Below, one piece after another: positions 45,780-54,681 of a DNA stretch of 64,000 bases; position 1 is the first letter of the stretch; the number at the start of each line of letters is the position of its first letter. The notes beneath the pieces were generated by a model, which saw nothing but the letters and a program-made list of their open reading frames with translations, had not been told where the DNA came from and made no database searches. A program made the position numbers and the translations under genes. This stretch comes from Cystobacter fuscus DSM 2262 (GTDB lineage Bacteria; Myxococcota; Myxococcia; Myxococcales; Myxococcaceae), in the NCBI RefSeq assembly GCF_000335475.2, contig NZ_ANAH02000005.1, forward strand, positions 620,001-684,000, given 5' to 3'.

Positions 45780-47099
45780 GTGAACGTCCTCCTCATCACA
45801 TTTTCCTTCCCGCCCGTCGGGGGAGTCGGCGTCCTGCGAGCCCTGTCGCTCGCCAAATACCTCCCCTCCGAAGGCATCCGCGTCGACGTCCTCACCGCGC
45901 GCAACGCGCCCGCCGTGGGCCGAGATCAGGCCCTGCTCCAGCAGGTGCCCTCCGACGTGACCGTCCACCGCACCTGGACGCTCGACCTGCCCTTCACCCT
46001 GCGCAAGGGCATCAAGAAGCTGCTCACCCGCGGCAAGGCACCGGCGTCCTCCTCCGCCCTGGTTCCCGCGGGCAGACCCGGTCTGATGAATCGGCTCCAG
46101 GGCCTCATCGCCAACCTCCTGCTTCCGGATCCACAGATTGGCTGGCTGCCCTTCGCCTATCCCGCCGCCCGGCACATCATCCGCTCGCGGAAGATCGACG
46201 CCGTCATCATCACCGTTCCGCCCTTCTCCAGCGTCAAGCTCGCCGCCCGCCTGCGCAAGGCCTTCCCGGCGCTGCCCATCGTCCTCGACTTCCGCGATGA
46301 ATGGCTCACCACCACGCTGGAGCTCGTCTCCTTCAACAGCAACGAGCGCGCCCGTCGCATCGCGCGGCGGACCGAGGCCGAGGCCGTCAACGCGGCCACC
46401 GCCGTCGTCGCCGTCACCCACAACGCCGCCGACGAGCTGCGCAAGCGCTACCCGAATCAACCCGCGACCAAGTTCCTCACCGTTCCCAACGGCTACGACG
46501 ACACCCCGTCGCCGCGGCCCCGCGCCGAGCCCCAGCGGGTCGACAAGGTCACCCTCACCTATATGGGCTCCGTCTACGGCACCACGGATCCACGCACGCT
46601 CCTCGAGGCCGTCGCCGGGCTCCCCGCCGACGTGCGCGACAGGCTGCGCATCCGCTTCATCGGCCACGTCGAGACGCCCGCCTACCGTCAGGCCCTCGCG
46701 GCCCTCGCGCCCACCGTCGAGCTCGTCGGCTTCCTGCCCATGTCCGAGGCACACCGGCAGCTCGCCGCCTCGCACTACGCCCTGCTCATCACGCAGGATC
46801 CCATCAACGTCTCGGCCAAGTTCTACGACTACCTCGGCGCGGGCAAACCCATCATCGCCGCCGTCCACCCGGAGGGCGAAGTGCGCCGCCTGCTCGACGA
46901 AACCGGCGCCGGTGAATGGGCCAGCATCAACGATCCCGCCGCCCTCCGTCAGCTCCTCATCAAGGCCGTGAACCGCGTCACTCCCGAGGGCATCGTCCCC
47001 CATCGACCGAGGTCCGAGGCCGTGGCGGCCTACCACCGCAAGCCACTCACCCGCCGCTACGCCTCCCTCCTCCAATCCTTCTCGCAGGAGCGCGCATGA
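45780..47099 (+). CDS. Glycosyltransferase, GT4-like
   Basis: A 439-residue protein. The N-terminal LLITFSFPPVGGVGVLR pattern and the C-terminal VTLTYMGSVYGTTDP with a later nucleotide-sugar-binding region (SAKFYDYLGAGKPIIA) match the WcaI/colanic-type GT4 group. The start is a GTG at 45780 preceded by AAAGGA. Its stop overlaps the next start in ATGA, so the two genes are coupled. With the divergent GT4 gene it belongs to a surface-glycan locus; the acceptor and sugars are unknown. Confidence 0.9.
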   Translation: MNVLLITFSFPPVGGVGVLRALSLAKYLPSEGIRVDVLTARNAPAVGRDQALLQQVPSDVTVHRTWTLDLPFTLRKGIKKLLTRGKAPASSSALVPAGRPGLMNRLQGLIANLLLPDPQIGWLPFAYPAARHIIRSRKIDAVIITVPPFSSVKLAARLRKAFPALPIVLDFRDEWLTTTLELVSFNSNERARRIARRTEAEAVNAATAVVAVTHNAADELRKRYPNQPATKFLTVPNGYDDTPSPRPRAEPQRVDKVTLTYMGSVYGTTDPRTLLEAVAGLPADVRDRLRIRFIGHVETPAYRQALAALAPTVELVGFLPMSEAHRQLAASHYALLITQDPINVSAKFYDYLGAGKPIIAAVHPEGEVRRLLDETGAGEWASINDPAALRQLLIKAVNRVTPEGIVPHRPRSEAVAAYHRKPLTRRYASLLQSFSQERA

Positions 47100-48274
47100 G
47101 GATCGCCGTCGTCACACAGTACTTCCCCACCTCCGCGCAACCCTGGGCCGGCCACTCCGCCTACCAGACGCTCCGTCTGCTCGCGAGGAAGCATGACCTC
47201 GAGGTCTTCTATCCCGAGTCGCGCTATCCCCGGCGCTTCACGCCCAGGACGCGGACCCACGGCGCGCTCGATCCCTCCTGGCAGCCCGCCGGCGTGCGCG
47301 CCCACTACATTCCCTACACCGCGCTCCCGCTCATCTCCCGCGCGTTCAACGGCTCCAGCATCGCCCGCGAGCTGCTTCCGCACGTGCGCGCCTTCCGCCC
47401 TGACCTCATCCTGAGCTACGTCATCTATCCCGATGGCTACGCCGCCGTCCGCATCGGCCAGGAGCTCGGCGTGCCCGTCGTCACCACCGCCATCGGCTCG
47501 GATCTCAACCGCATCAGCGGCCGCCTCGTCGCGCACCACACGCGCCAGGCGTTGCGCGAGGCCACCCACACCACCACCGTCAGCGCGGACCTGCTGGTCA
47601 CCGCTCGCCGCCTCGGGGCGGACCCCGCCCGCTCCACCGCCATCATCAATGGCTGCGACACCACCGTCTTCCACCCGCGCGATCGGCGGCAGGCACGTGC
47701 CGTCCTGCAACTCGCGCCCGAGACCCAGGCCGTCGTCTACGTGGGCCGCTTCGACCTGCGCAAGGGCCTCGCCGAGCTCATCGAAGCCACCGCGCGGCTG
47801 CGCGCGAAGCGCTCCCAGCTGCACTGCTATCTCGTCGGCGATGGCTCCGACAAACCCGCCCTCACCGAGCTCGTCGCGAAGCACCGGGCCGAGGACTTCG
47901 TCCACTTCATCCCGCCCTGCCCCACCGACCGGGTCGCCCTCTGGATGGCGGCGGCCGATCTCGTCACGCTGCCGAGTTACAAGGAAGGCTGCCCCAACGT
48001 CGTCATCGAGGCGCTCGCGTCGGGACGTCCCGTCGTGGCCACGTATGTCGGCGGCATCCCGGAGCTGATGGACAACTCCAGCGGCCGCCTCATCCCGACA
48101 CACGATGCCGCCGCGCTCGCCGCCGGGATGGACGAGACGTTGTCCACCCCCTGGGACGCGGCTGAACTCGCCCGTCAGCACGGCCGTTCCTGGCAGGACG
48201 TCGCCGACGACCTGGAGGCCGTCCTGCGCGAGACCCAGGGCCAGCGCCAGGAAACCCGGCGCATGGCCTCCTGA
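47096..48274 (+). CDS. Glycosyltransferase, GT4 family
   Basis: A 392-residue GT-B glycosyltransferase: N-terminal VVTQYFPTSAQPWAGHSAYQ, central VVYVGRFDLRKG and the E-x7-E motif in SYKEGCPNVVIEALASGRP. The ATG at 47096 overlaps the upstream TGA by 4 nt with AGGAG 5 nt before it, a clear sign of translational coupling. It acts with the two neighbouring glycosyltransferases. No polymerase, flippase or priming transferase is in the window, so the locus is incomplete here. Confidence 0.94.
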   Translation: MRIAVVTQYFPTSAQPWAGHSAYQTLRLLARKHDLEVFYPESRYPRRFTPRTRTHGALDPSWQPAGVRAHYIPYTALPLISRAFNGSSIARELLPHVRAFRPDLILSYVIYPDGYAAVRIGQELGVPVVTTAIGSDLNRISGRLVAHHTRQALREATHTTTVSADLLVTARRLGADPARSTAIINGCDTTVFHPRDRRQARAVLQLAPETQAVVYVGRFDLRKGLAELIEATARLRAKRSQLHCYLVGDGSDKPALTELVAKHRAEDFVHFIPPCPTDRVALWMAAADLVTLPSYKEGCPNVVIEALASGRPVVATYVGGIPELMDNSSGRLIPTHDAAALAAGMDETLSTPWDAAELARQHGRSWQDVADDLEAVLRETQGQRQETRRMAS

Positions 48275-48422
48275 CACGGAAAGCGAGAAGAGACTCAAAT
48301 CACGGATTCATTGACGGGCCCCGGGGGTTCGCCTAGGAAGCGGCGCGCCTGGCACCATGGGAAGATGTTTCGACCTGCAAACACAACCATCTCTCTTCCC
48401 CGCCAGGTGAGAGAGCCTTTCA

Positions 48423-49715
48423 ATGACATTCGTGTCGAGAGCCCATTCCTCTTCGCCCTGGGCGAGGAGGGGTCGGCGGGCGGTGTTGTCGGCCTTGTTG
48501 CTGGGAAGCAGCGCGGGCGCCCAGACGGGGGTCCCCCCCGCGTCGGTCGGTGAGACCGAGGCGCCTCCCCCCAACAAGGAGAGCGGAGAAGCCGCCAAGC
48601 CGCCACCGCCCCAAATCCTGAGTGATGTGCCCTCCTTCGAGATGGGGGGCGTGGTGCGCTTCAACTATTCCTACAAGAGCTGGTTGGCGCCGGAGCACCC
48701 GAACAACCGGGTGGGGCCCATCATCTTCGACATCCTCGCCCTCCGTCCCCGAGCTCAGTACAAGAACTTGAGCCTGAAGGCGGATTTCCACTTCCACTCC
48801 AGCTACGCCTACCTGCGGTACGGATACCTCGCCTACAAGGCTTCGGACTCACTGGAGATCCAGGCGGGTCTCTCGCAGGCGCCGTTTGGCATCCTGCCCG
48901 TTCCCGCCAACAACTGGTTCGACAACCTGGCGTTCTATATCGGGCTGGAGGATGACAGTGACTTGGGGGCGAAGGCCCAGTTCAAGGCGGGCGCCCTGGA
49001 TGTGCAACTGGCCTTCTACAAGTCCGATGAGGGGAACTTCTTCGGCCGGAGCATCGACAGCGCGCGCTATGGCTTCGATCTGGTGCGCACGAACGACACG
49101 GAAGTCAGTGGCGTGGGAGAGCGGACGGATCGCGAGACGGATCAGGGCAATGTGCGCCTGGCCTATACCTTCCAGCACGCCGAGTCCTTCCAGACGGAGA
49201 TCGGCCTGTCCGGGATGGCCGGTGGCATCTACAACGCCCAGACGAAGGGCATGGGCTGGCGCTGGGCCGCGGCGGCGCACGTCCATGGCCAGTATGGCCC
49301 CCTGGGGCTCCAGTTCCAGGCCCTGTCCTATGCGTTCAATCCGGCCGGGCCCCCCGAGCAGGATCGCCGGTACGTCGTCATGGGCGCGTTCGAGTCGGCC
49401 TACAAAGTGGCCAGCCGGGCCCACATGTTCATCGCGAACATCAGCTACACCTGGCTGCCGTCACGCGGGCTCATCAGCTCGGTGGTCGTCTACAATGATT
49501 ACGCCCTCATGCCGAAGCTGGAGCATGGGTTCGTCGCCTCGCAACAGAACGTCACCGGCTGCCATGTCGCGGCGGGCCCCGTCCACGCCTTCCTCGAGCT
49601 CATCTCCGGGCGCAACCACCCCTTCCTGGGAGGCGATTCCTCGGCCCTGGCGGAGGGACGCGAAGACGCGGCGTGGGGCTTCCGGCCCAATCTGAGCCTG
49701 GGTTACGTCTTCTAG
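48423..49715 (+). CDS. Outer-membrane porin (phosphate-selective porin O/P-like)
   Basis: A 430-residue exported beta-barrel protein. The signal peptide covers about residues 1-33 (twin-arginine-rich n-region, cleavage near AGA-QT). A Pro/Glu-rich linker (about 35-65) is followed by repeated amphipathic strands (LKADFHFHSSY, LEIQAGLSQAPFG) typical of OprO/OprP-like barrels, and it ends in a C-terminal Phe as barrels do for BAM recognition. GAGAG lies 7 nt before the ATG. The substrate cannot be read from the sequence. Confidence 0.85.
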   Translation: MTFVSRAHSSSPWARRGRRAVLSALLLGSSAGAQTGVPPASVGETEAPPPNKESGEAAKPPPPQILSDVPSFEMGGVVRFNYSYKSWLAPEHPNNRVGPIIFDILALRPRAQYKNLSLKADFHFHSSYAYLRYGYLAYKASDSLEIQAGLSQAPFGILPVPANNWFDNLAFYIGLEDDSDLGAKAQFKAGALDVQLAFYKSDEGNFFGRSIDSARYGFDLVRTNDTEVSGVGERTDRETDQGNVRLAYTFQHAESFQTEIGLSGMAGGIYNAQTKGMGWRWAAAAHVHGQYGPLGLQFQALSYAFNPAGPPEQDRRYVVMGAFESAYKVASRAHMFIANISYTWLPSRGLISSVVVYNDYALMPKLEHGFVASQQNVTGCHVAAGPVHAFLELISGRNHPFLGGDSSALAEGREDAAWGFRPNLSLGYVF

Positions 49716-49719
49716 CCCG

Positions 49720-50877
49720 CTAGAGATAGCTCATCCAGGCACTGCCACTGCGACGCTTGAGCCGGACGAAGGCACGGCAACAGGGGAAGAGCGGCACGAC
49801 GAGCACCGCCGCCAACAACCACAACTGGAGCGGGGAGCCAACGCCCAGCCGGTCACCGACGTTCGGGCCGAGCAGCGCCAGCCCGAGCCGGTACAACCCA
49901 TGCAGCACGTACAGGTGGAGCAGGTAGAAGAAGAGCGGTGCCCCGCCGAAGACGCCGAGGGCGTCCGTCACCCGCCCCCGCCAGCGCTCGAACAGCGCGA
50001 GCAGCACCAGGCCCACGCCGAGCGTCACCAGCAGGAAGTCCGCCGAGGGGGGGTACTTGGTGAGGTTGAAGAACGACAGCACGGTGCCGAGCGCCTCGGG
50101 GCCCGTCCGCCAGGGCACGGGCTCGCCGTACCCGTTGAGGGCGCGCAAGAGTCCGAAGCCCGCCAGCGACGCTCCGGCCAGACGCATGAGCCACCGTTGG
50201 CGCACGTCCGGGGCAACCCCTGGCCGGAACAGTCCGCCGAGCGCGTACCCGGCCGCGATGACGCCCACCCACGGCAGGACGGGATACGAGGTGCGTGCCC
50301 GCACGCCCCCGGGCAGATCCAACCAGCCGCGATCATGGAGGATGGCCCAGAGCGAATGGCCCGGCTCGCCCGGCGCGAAGGCGAGGGGCGAGAGCAGGTT
50401 GTGGCCGAGCATGATGGCCAGCGCCACCGTGACGAGCACGGGACGGGGCAACCACAGCAGACCCGCCAACGCCATCATGCTCAACCCGATGGCCCAGATG
50501 ACCTGGAGGTAGATGACTCGCGGTGGCAGCTCGAAGGTCCACGCGAAGTTCACGAGCGTCACCTCGAGCAGGACGAGGAACAAGCCCCGCTTGAGCAGGA
50601 AGGCGGAGGCCGCTCCCCGCCCCCCGTGTTTGACGGCATAGAGCGAGGTGGCCAACCCCGTGAGCAGCACGAACACCGGCGCGCACAGGTGGGCGGTGAA
50701 CCGCGTGAGGACCAGCGCGGGAGCGGTGACGGACAGATCCATGGGGTCGGCCACCTGCGCGTGCAGGTAGAAGAACTCGCGCGCGTGATCCACCAGCATC
50801 AGCAACATCACCAGTCCACGCAGGGCATCGATGGACGTGATTCGCTGGGACGAAGATTTCGGGTCACCTGACGACAT
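49720..50877 (-). CDS. DUF1624 / heparan-alpha-glucosaminide acetyltransferase-like membrane protein
   Basis: A 385-residue polytopic inner-membrane protein (about 10 helices). The N-terminal ITSIDALRGLVMLLMLVDHAREFF is the signature of DUF1624/YeiB-like transmembrane acyltransferases, in which the Arg and His contribute to acetyl transfer. It could acetylate a surface sugar, and the nearby glycosyltransferase genes fit that idea, but the porin gene lies between them and the link is only inference. It is convergent with the porin gene (4 bp between stops). Confidence 0.88.
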   Translation of the reverse strand: MSSGDPKSSSQRITSIDALRGLVMLLMLVDHAREFFYLHAQVADPMDLSVTAPALVLTRFTAHLCAPVFVLLTGLATSLYAVKHGGRGAASAFLLKRGLFLVLLEVTLVNFAWTFELPPRVIYLQVIWAIGLSMMALAGLLWLPRPVLVTVALAIMLGHNLLSPLAFAPGEPGHSLWAILHDRGWLDLPGGVRARTSYPVLPWVGVIAAGYALGGLFRPGVAPDVRQRWLMRLAGASLAGFGLLRALNGYGEPVPWRTGPEALGTVLSFFNLTKYPPSADFLLVTLGVGLVLLALFERWRGRVTDALGVFGGAPLFFYLLHLYVLHGLYRLGLALLGPNVGDRLGVGSPLQLWLLAAVLVVPLFPCCRAFVRLKRRSGSAWMSYL

Positions 50878-50900
50878 GAAACTGATCTACTTGGAGCCCC

Positions 50901-51419
50901 ATGCGAAACGAAGTCCTCGTGAGACCAGAACTGCCCCATGAGGCCGAGGCCATACGGAACGTGAATGCCCGCGCCTTCGGGCGCGACGCGGAGGCCGGGC
51001 TCGTCGACGCGCTTCGCGGCGCGGGGGGTGTCACGCTGTCGCTCGTCGCATGGGTAGGCGAGCAGGTGGTGGGGCACATCCTCTTCTCCCCCGTCGAGAT
51101 CGACAGGGGCGGCGGCCAGGACGCCGCCGTGGGCCTGGGACCCATGGCCGTGCTTCCGGACCACCAGCGACACGGCGTCGGCGCGCGGCTCATCCGTGCC
51201 GGAATCGACCAGCTTCGCGAGGCCGGACACGGCGCCGTCGTGGTGCTCGGGCACCCCGACTACTACCCCCGCTTTGGCTTCGCCCGCGCGAGCCGCTTCG
51301 GGCTGCGGTGGGAGGAAGAGTGCCCGGACGAGGCCTTCATGGCCCTGGAGCTGCGCGAGGGCTTCCTGGGCACGCGGCCCGGCATCGTCCGCTACCGGCC
51401 CGAATTCAGCGCGGTGTAA
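50901..51419 (+). CDS. GNAT-family N-acetyltransferase (YhbS-like)
   Basis: A 172-residue acetyltransferase. The acetyl-CoA loop is visible in the DHQRHGVGARLI segment (Q/R-x-x-G-x-G/A), after LGPMAVLP, and the HPDYYPRFGF motif is typical of YhbS-like proteins. The ATG at 50901 is preceded by GGAG. It transfers acetyl groups to an amine of unknown nature. It stands divergent from the DUF1624 gene (23 bp) and upstream of the TetR gene. Confidence 0.93.
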   Translation: MRNEVLVRPELPHEAEAIRNVNARAFGRDAEAGLVDALRGAGGVTLSLVAWVGEQVVGHILFSPVEIDRGGGQDAAVGLGPMAVLPDHQRHGVGARLIRAGIDQLREAGHGAVVVLGHPDYYPRFGFARASRFGLRWEEECPDEAFMALELREGFLGTRPGIVRYRPEFSAV

Positions 51420-51465
51420 CGCCCGCCTCCCCCTCGGGCGCACTCGACCCTTGCTCCGGGGTCGT

Positions 51466-51489
51466 TTGGTTGATAAACATATCAATCAA
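51466..51489. promoter_or_regulatory. Palindromic operator upstream of the TetR gene
   Basis: TTGGTTGAT at 51466-51474 faces ATCAATCAA at 51481-51489 across a 6-bp spacer; the arms match at 8 of 9 positions. It ends 19 nt before the regulator's ATG and is AT-rich against a GC-rich background. This is the size and place of a TetR-type autoregulatory operator. Confidence 0.65.
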
Positions 51490-51508
51490 AAGAACGAAGG
51501 AGCGGCCC

Positions 51509-52159
51509 ATGCCTCGTACGGCGGAGCAGTTCGAGCAGCTCAAGGGAGAGCGTCGGCAGGCGCTGCTGGGCGTGGCCCGCCGTGTGTTCGCGCGCAAGGG
51601 ATTGGCGGCCACCAAGATTGGGGAGATCGCCACCGAGATGGGCATCAGCTACGGGCTCGTCTACCACTACTTCCCTCACAAGGAGACCCTGTTCGCCGCG
51701 GCGATCGAGGACGCGCTCCAAGCCTGGGAGACATTCTTCGCGGACGTGCAGCGCACACCGGGCACGCCGTGGGAGCGGCTCGAGACGGTGTGCACGCGGA
51801 TGATCCAGAGCGTGCACGAGGCGCCCGAGACGCTGTTGCTCATCGTGCGCGCGCTCACCGAGGACGAGGCCCCCCGCGCGGTGCGTGACGCGCTGGCCCG
51901 CTACAAACGGCAGTGCCACGAGCAGGTCGCGGGGCTCATCGCGGAAGGGCAACGCACGGGAGACGTCGCCTCCGGTGCGCCCATGGACATCGCGCGCGCG
52001 ATGATGGCCCTCATCCAGGGGCTGGCGATCAGCAGGGCCCTGGATGAACACGCGCCCCCACTCCCCATCGAGGTGCTGCTTCGCCTCGTGAGAGCACCGC
52101 CCGCCGCCGGGACGCGACGGCGCGATCCCGCTTCACGCCACCGCCTCGCCAGAACGTAA
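51509..52159 (+). CDS. TetR/AcrR-family transcriptional regulator
   Basis: A 216-residue repressor. The N-terminal HTH (about 15-60) has the typical [33 protein letters not shown]-like pattern split into helix-turn-helix and the [11 protein letters not shown] close. The C-terminal ligand domain is helical. AAGGAG 7 nt before the ATG at 51509 supports the start. The palindrome just upstream suggests autorepression, and the beta-propeller gene 44 nt downstream could be in the same transcript. The effector is unknown. Confidence 0.94.
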   Translation: MPRTAEQFEQLKGERRQALLGVARRVFARKGLAATKIGEIATEMGISYGLVYHYFPHKETLFAAAIEDALQAWETFFADVQRTPGTPWERLETVCTRMIQSVHEAPETLLLIVRALTEDEAPRAVRDALARYKRQCHEQVAGLIAEGQRTGDVASGAPMDIARAMMALIQGLAISRALDEHAPPLPIEVLLRLVRAPPAAGTRRRDPASRHRLART

Positions 52160-52203
52160 GACAGCCAGCGCATTGCCTTTCGAGCCCCACCCGGAGACCC
52201 CAC

Positions 52204-53844
52204 ATGCATCGCTTCGCCTACAAGTCCCTGCTCGCTTCCCTGTTGCTGGGGAGCAGCCTGTCCCTGGCCGCTCCTCCTCCGGCCTATCGCCAGGAGGTGG
52301 TCGTGGCCGGCTCTCCCTTCCAGGGCGTCCATGGAATGGCACTCGATGGCAAGGGACACCTGCTGGCCAGCAACCTGCTCGGCCAGTCGGTCCACTCCAT
52401 CGACCTGAACAGTGGCGCGGTGTCCACCCTGGTGGGGCCTCCGCTGGGCGGCGCGGATGATGTCGCCCTGGGGCCCGATGGCTCCATCTACTGGACCGGC
52501 TATTTCTCCGGCAAGTTGATGAAGCGCACTCCGGATGGAAAGACGCGCGCCATCGCCAAGGAGCTGCCGGGCCTCAACTCGCTGGCCTTCCGCCGCGATG
52601 GCCGGTTCTACGTCACCCAGCTCGGCCGGGCCGATGCGCTGTGGGAAGTGGATCCGAACGGGAAGAAGCCTCCTCGTCAGGTCATCTCCAAGCCCGGCTT
52701 CCTCAATGGCTTCGAGTTCGGCACGGATGACAAGCTCTACGGCCCGATCCTGCTCAAGGGACAGATTGCCCGGGTGGACGTGGACACGGGCAGCATCGAG
52801 ACCGTGGCGGAGGGCTTCGCGATGCCGGTGGCCGCGAACTTCGACTCCAGCCGTGAGAACCTCTTCGTGGTCGACTCGGCGAAGGGCGAGCTGGTCCGCG
52901 TCCGGGTGGCCACGGGAGACAAGCAGGTCGTCGCGAAGCTGCCCACCGGGCTCGACAACCTGGTGGTGGGCCCCGATGACCAGGTGTACGTGTCCAACAT
53001 GGTGGACAATGACATCCGCGTGGTGAATCCCGCCGATGGCTCCGTCCGGCAGCTCGTCGAGGCGCGCTTGAGCGTGCCTTCCGGCATCGCCGTCGCGCCG
53101 GAGGATGAGGACGAGCAGCTGTATGTGGCGGATGTGTATGCCCTTCGCCGGGTGGGCGGACGGGATGGAAAGATTACCCAGACGACCCGGGCGCTCTCCA
53201 CCCGGATGACCTTCCCGATGAACGTGAGCCTGGGCGCGAAGCACGTGGTGCTCAGCAGTGCCTATCTGGCCAGCGTGCAGGTGCTGGAGCGGGCCACGGG
53301 AGACATCCTGCGGACCCTTCCCAACACGAATGGCGTCCAGGGCGCGCTCGAGCTGCCCGATGGCACGCTGCTCGTCGCCGAGGCCGCCACGGGCCGGCTC
53401 GTGAAGGTGGACGCCGCCGAGCCCGCGGGGACCACGGTGCTCGCCGAGGGGTTGAAGGGGCCAGTGGGGCTCGCGGCCGACACGGAGGCGGAGGAGCCGG
53501 GGGTGTACGTCACCGAGGTGCGCTCGGGGAACGTGACCCGGGTGCGTCTGTCGGATGGCGCCCGGCGCACGGTGGCCAAGGGCCTCAAGGCCCCCGAGGG
53601 CATCGCCCGGCATCCCGACGGGGGCTTGATCGTGGCGGAGGTGGGCCGCAAGCAACTGGTGCGCATCGATCCGGCCACGGGACGCTCCACCGTGCTCGCG
53701 CGCAACCTGCGCATCGGTCTGCCCGAGAGCGAGGGCCTGCCGCCGGGCTACCTCCCCACGGGTGTCGCCGTGGGCCGCTCGGGGACCATCTACCTGACGT
53801 CCGACATGGAGAGCGCCCTCTACCGCTTCGTGCCGGTGCCCTGA
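52204..53844 (+). CDS. Secreted SMP-30/NHL-like beta-propeller protein
   Basis: A 546-residue exported protein. The signal peptide is about residues 1-23 (cleavage after LAA). The rest is about ten repeats of a G-x-D-G-x-(L/I)-x-V pattern (for example [26 protein letters not shown]) forming one or two propellers, similar to SMP-30/gluconolactonase and NHL proteins. No catalytic residues can be assigned. The last 216 codons are duplicated 8.2 kb downstream with about 97.5% nucleotide identity. It lies 44 nt after the TetR gene. Confidence 0.85.
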   Translation: MHRFAYKSLLASLLLGSSLSLAAPPPAYRQEVVVAGSPFQGVHGMALDGKGHLLASNLLGQSVHSIDLNSGAVSTLVGPPLGGADDVALGPDGSIYWTGYFSGKLMKRTPDGKTRAIAKELPGLNSLAFRRDGRFYVTQLGRADALWEVDPNGKKPPRQVISKPGFLNGFEFGTDDKLYGPILLKGQIARVDVDTGSIETVAEGFAMPVAANFDSSRENLFVVDSAKGELVRVRVATGDKQVVAKLPTGLDNLVVGPDDQVYVSNMVDNDIRVVNPADGSVRQLVEARLSVPSGIAVAPEDEDEQLYVADVYALRRVGGRDGKITQTTRALSTRMTFPMNVSLGAKHVVLSSAYLASVQVLERATGDILRTLPNTNGVQGALELPDGTLLVAEAATGRLVKVDAAEPAGTTVLAEGLKGPVGLAADTEAEEPGVYVTEVRSGNVTRVRLSDGARRTVAKGLKAPEGIARHPDGGLIVAEVGRKQLVRIDPATGRSTVLARNLRIGLPESEGLPPGYLPTGVAVGRSGTIYLTSDMESALYRFVPVP

Positions 53845-53877
53845 CGGGGGCCGTACGCCCTCAAGACTCGGGGTGTC
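53197..53877. repeat. Direct repeat, copy 1 (681 bp)
   Basis: This block covers the 3' part of the beta-propeller gene plus 33 bp after its stop. It recurs in the same orientation at 61444-62123. I count 16 base differences and one 1-bp indel, about 97.5% identity. Identity breaks sharply at both ends. Confidence 0.95.
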
Positions 53878-54012
53878 GCTGGTCTCCGTGCCGTGGAAGT
53901 GCACCACCGTGGACGCTCCCGGCGGCGTGGGGACGTGCAGCACGTAGACCGTCGAGCCCTCCGGCCCGGGAATCCGCAGCAGGGTGGTACCTGGAATGCG
54001 GAGTGCTGGCAC
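53878..54012 (-). pseudogene. Truncated alpha/beta-hydrolase, 5' part only
   Basis: Reading the minus strand from a GTG at 54012, about 45 codons encode a hydrolase-like start: IPGTTLLRIPGPEG, VYVLHVPTP and VVHFHGTET, with the HG oxyanion-hole motif. The coding sense stops at 53878, exactly where the direct repeat begins, so the remaining about 200 codons are missing. The upstream part (54013-54245) has no supported gene. Confidence 0.45.
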
Positions 54013-54245
54013 ACGGCTTCGCGCCGGTGCGCCGCGAGAAGTGCGGCCATTTCCGCTCCCTCAAGCGGAGGCGGAGCTGGGGCTGGAGGAGAAGCGCCCG
54101 GCCCTGGCTGCGACGGTGGCGTCGACGAAGGAGCGCACGCCGCGATTGGATGGGGCGGGGCTGCTGCCCCGTCCTTTCGCGCTGGATGTCTTCGCCTGCT
54201 CTGGTTATGGGGTATGTCCAACTGAACTGGGGCAGGCTCACCCTA

Positions 54246-54596
54246 CTAGCAGGAGACGAGGACGCACGACGTCGCCGTCTTGCAGCTCATGCACTTCGTC
54301 TGCGGGAAGGCGGGGCTATCGAAGCCGGGGCAGTCGTAATAGTACGTATTGTAATAGAGCGACGACTCGCCCTCGAACGACCGGTAGTCGGGATCGCAGT
54401 CGTACTGCTCGTAGCCCACCACCGTCGTGCGCGTGGAATCGCTGTAGTACGTCCGGGTCCAGCCAGACGACGGCAGCGACTGCTGCACGCACTCCACGGG
54501 CTGCGCGCCGGGCTCGGTGCCCTCGGCCTCCTCCGGAGGGCCCATGCAGGCGGAGAGGGAGAGGGCGAAACCCAACGCGATGAGGCTCTTCTTCAG
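54246..54596 (-). CDS. DUF6289-like lipoprotein, no ATG start
   Basis: About 116 residues: LKKSLIALGFALSLSAC with a lipobox Cys, a short acidic linker, and a body with the TYYSDSTRTTVVG pattern and Tyr-rich segments with several Cys typical of small myxobacterial DUF6289-like secreted proteins. The natural start corresponds to CTG at 54596, where related proteins would have Met; the first GTG/TTG/ATG in frame is the TTG at 54575, inside the signal peptide. The gene may use CTG or may have lost its start by mutation. The C-terminal CMSCKTATSC segment could bind metal or form disulfides. Confidence 0.6.
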   Translation of the reverse strand: MKKSLIALGFALSLSACMGPPEEAEGTEPGAQPVECVQQSLPSSGWTRTYYSDSTRTTVVGYEQYDCDPDYRSFEGESSLYYNTYYYDCPGFDSPAFPQTKCMSCKTATSCVLVSC

Positions 54597-54681
54597 CGCC
54601 CGACAAAGGAGTGGCGTCTGGCGACAGCTCCGTGGCGTGGGCGCGTGTCAGGTGCCTTGGGCCTCCTGCGTCCCGGGGCTC

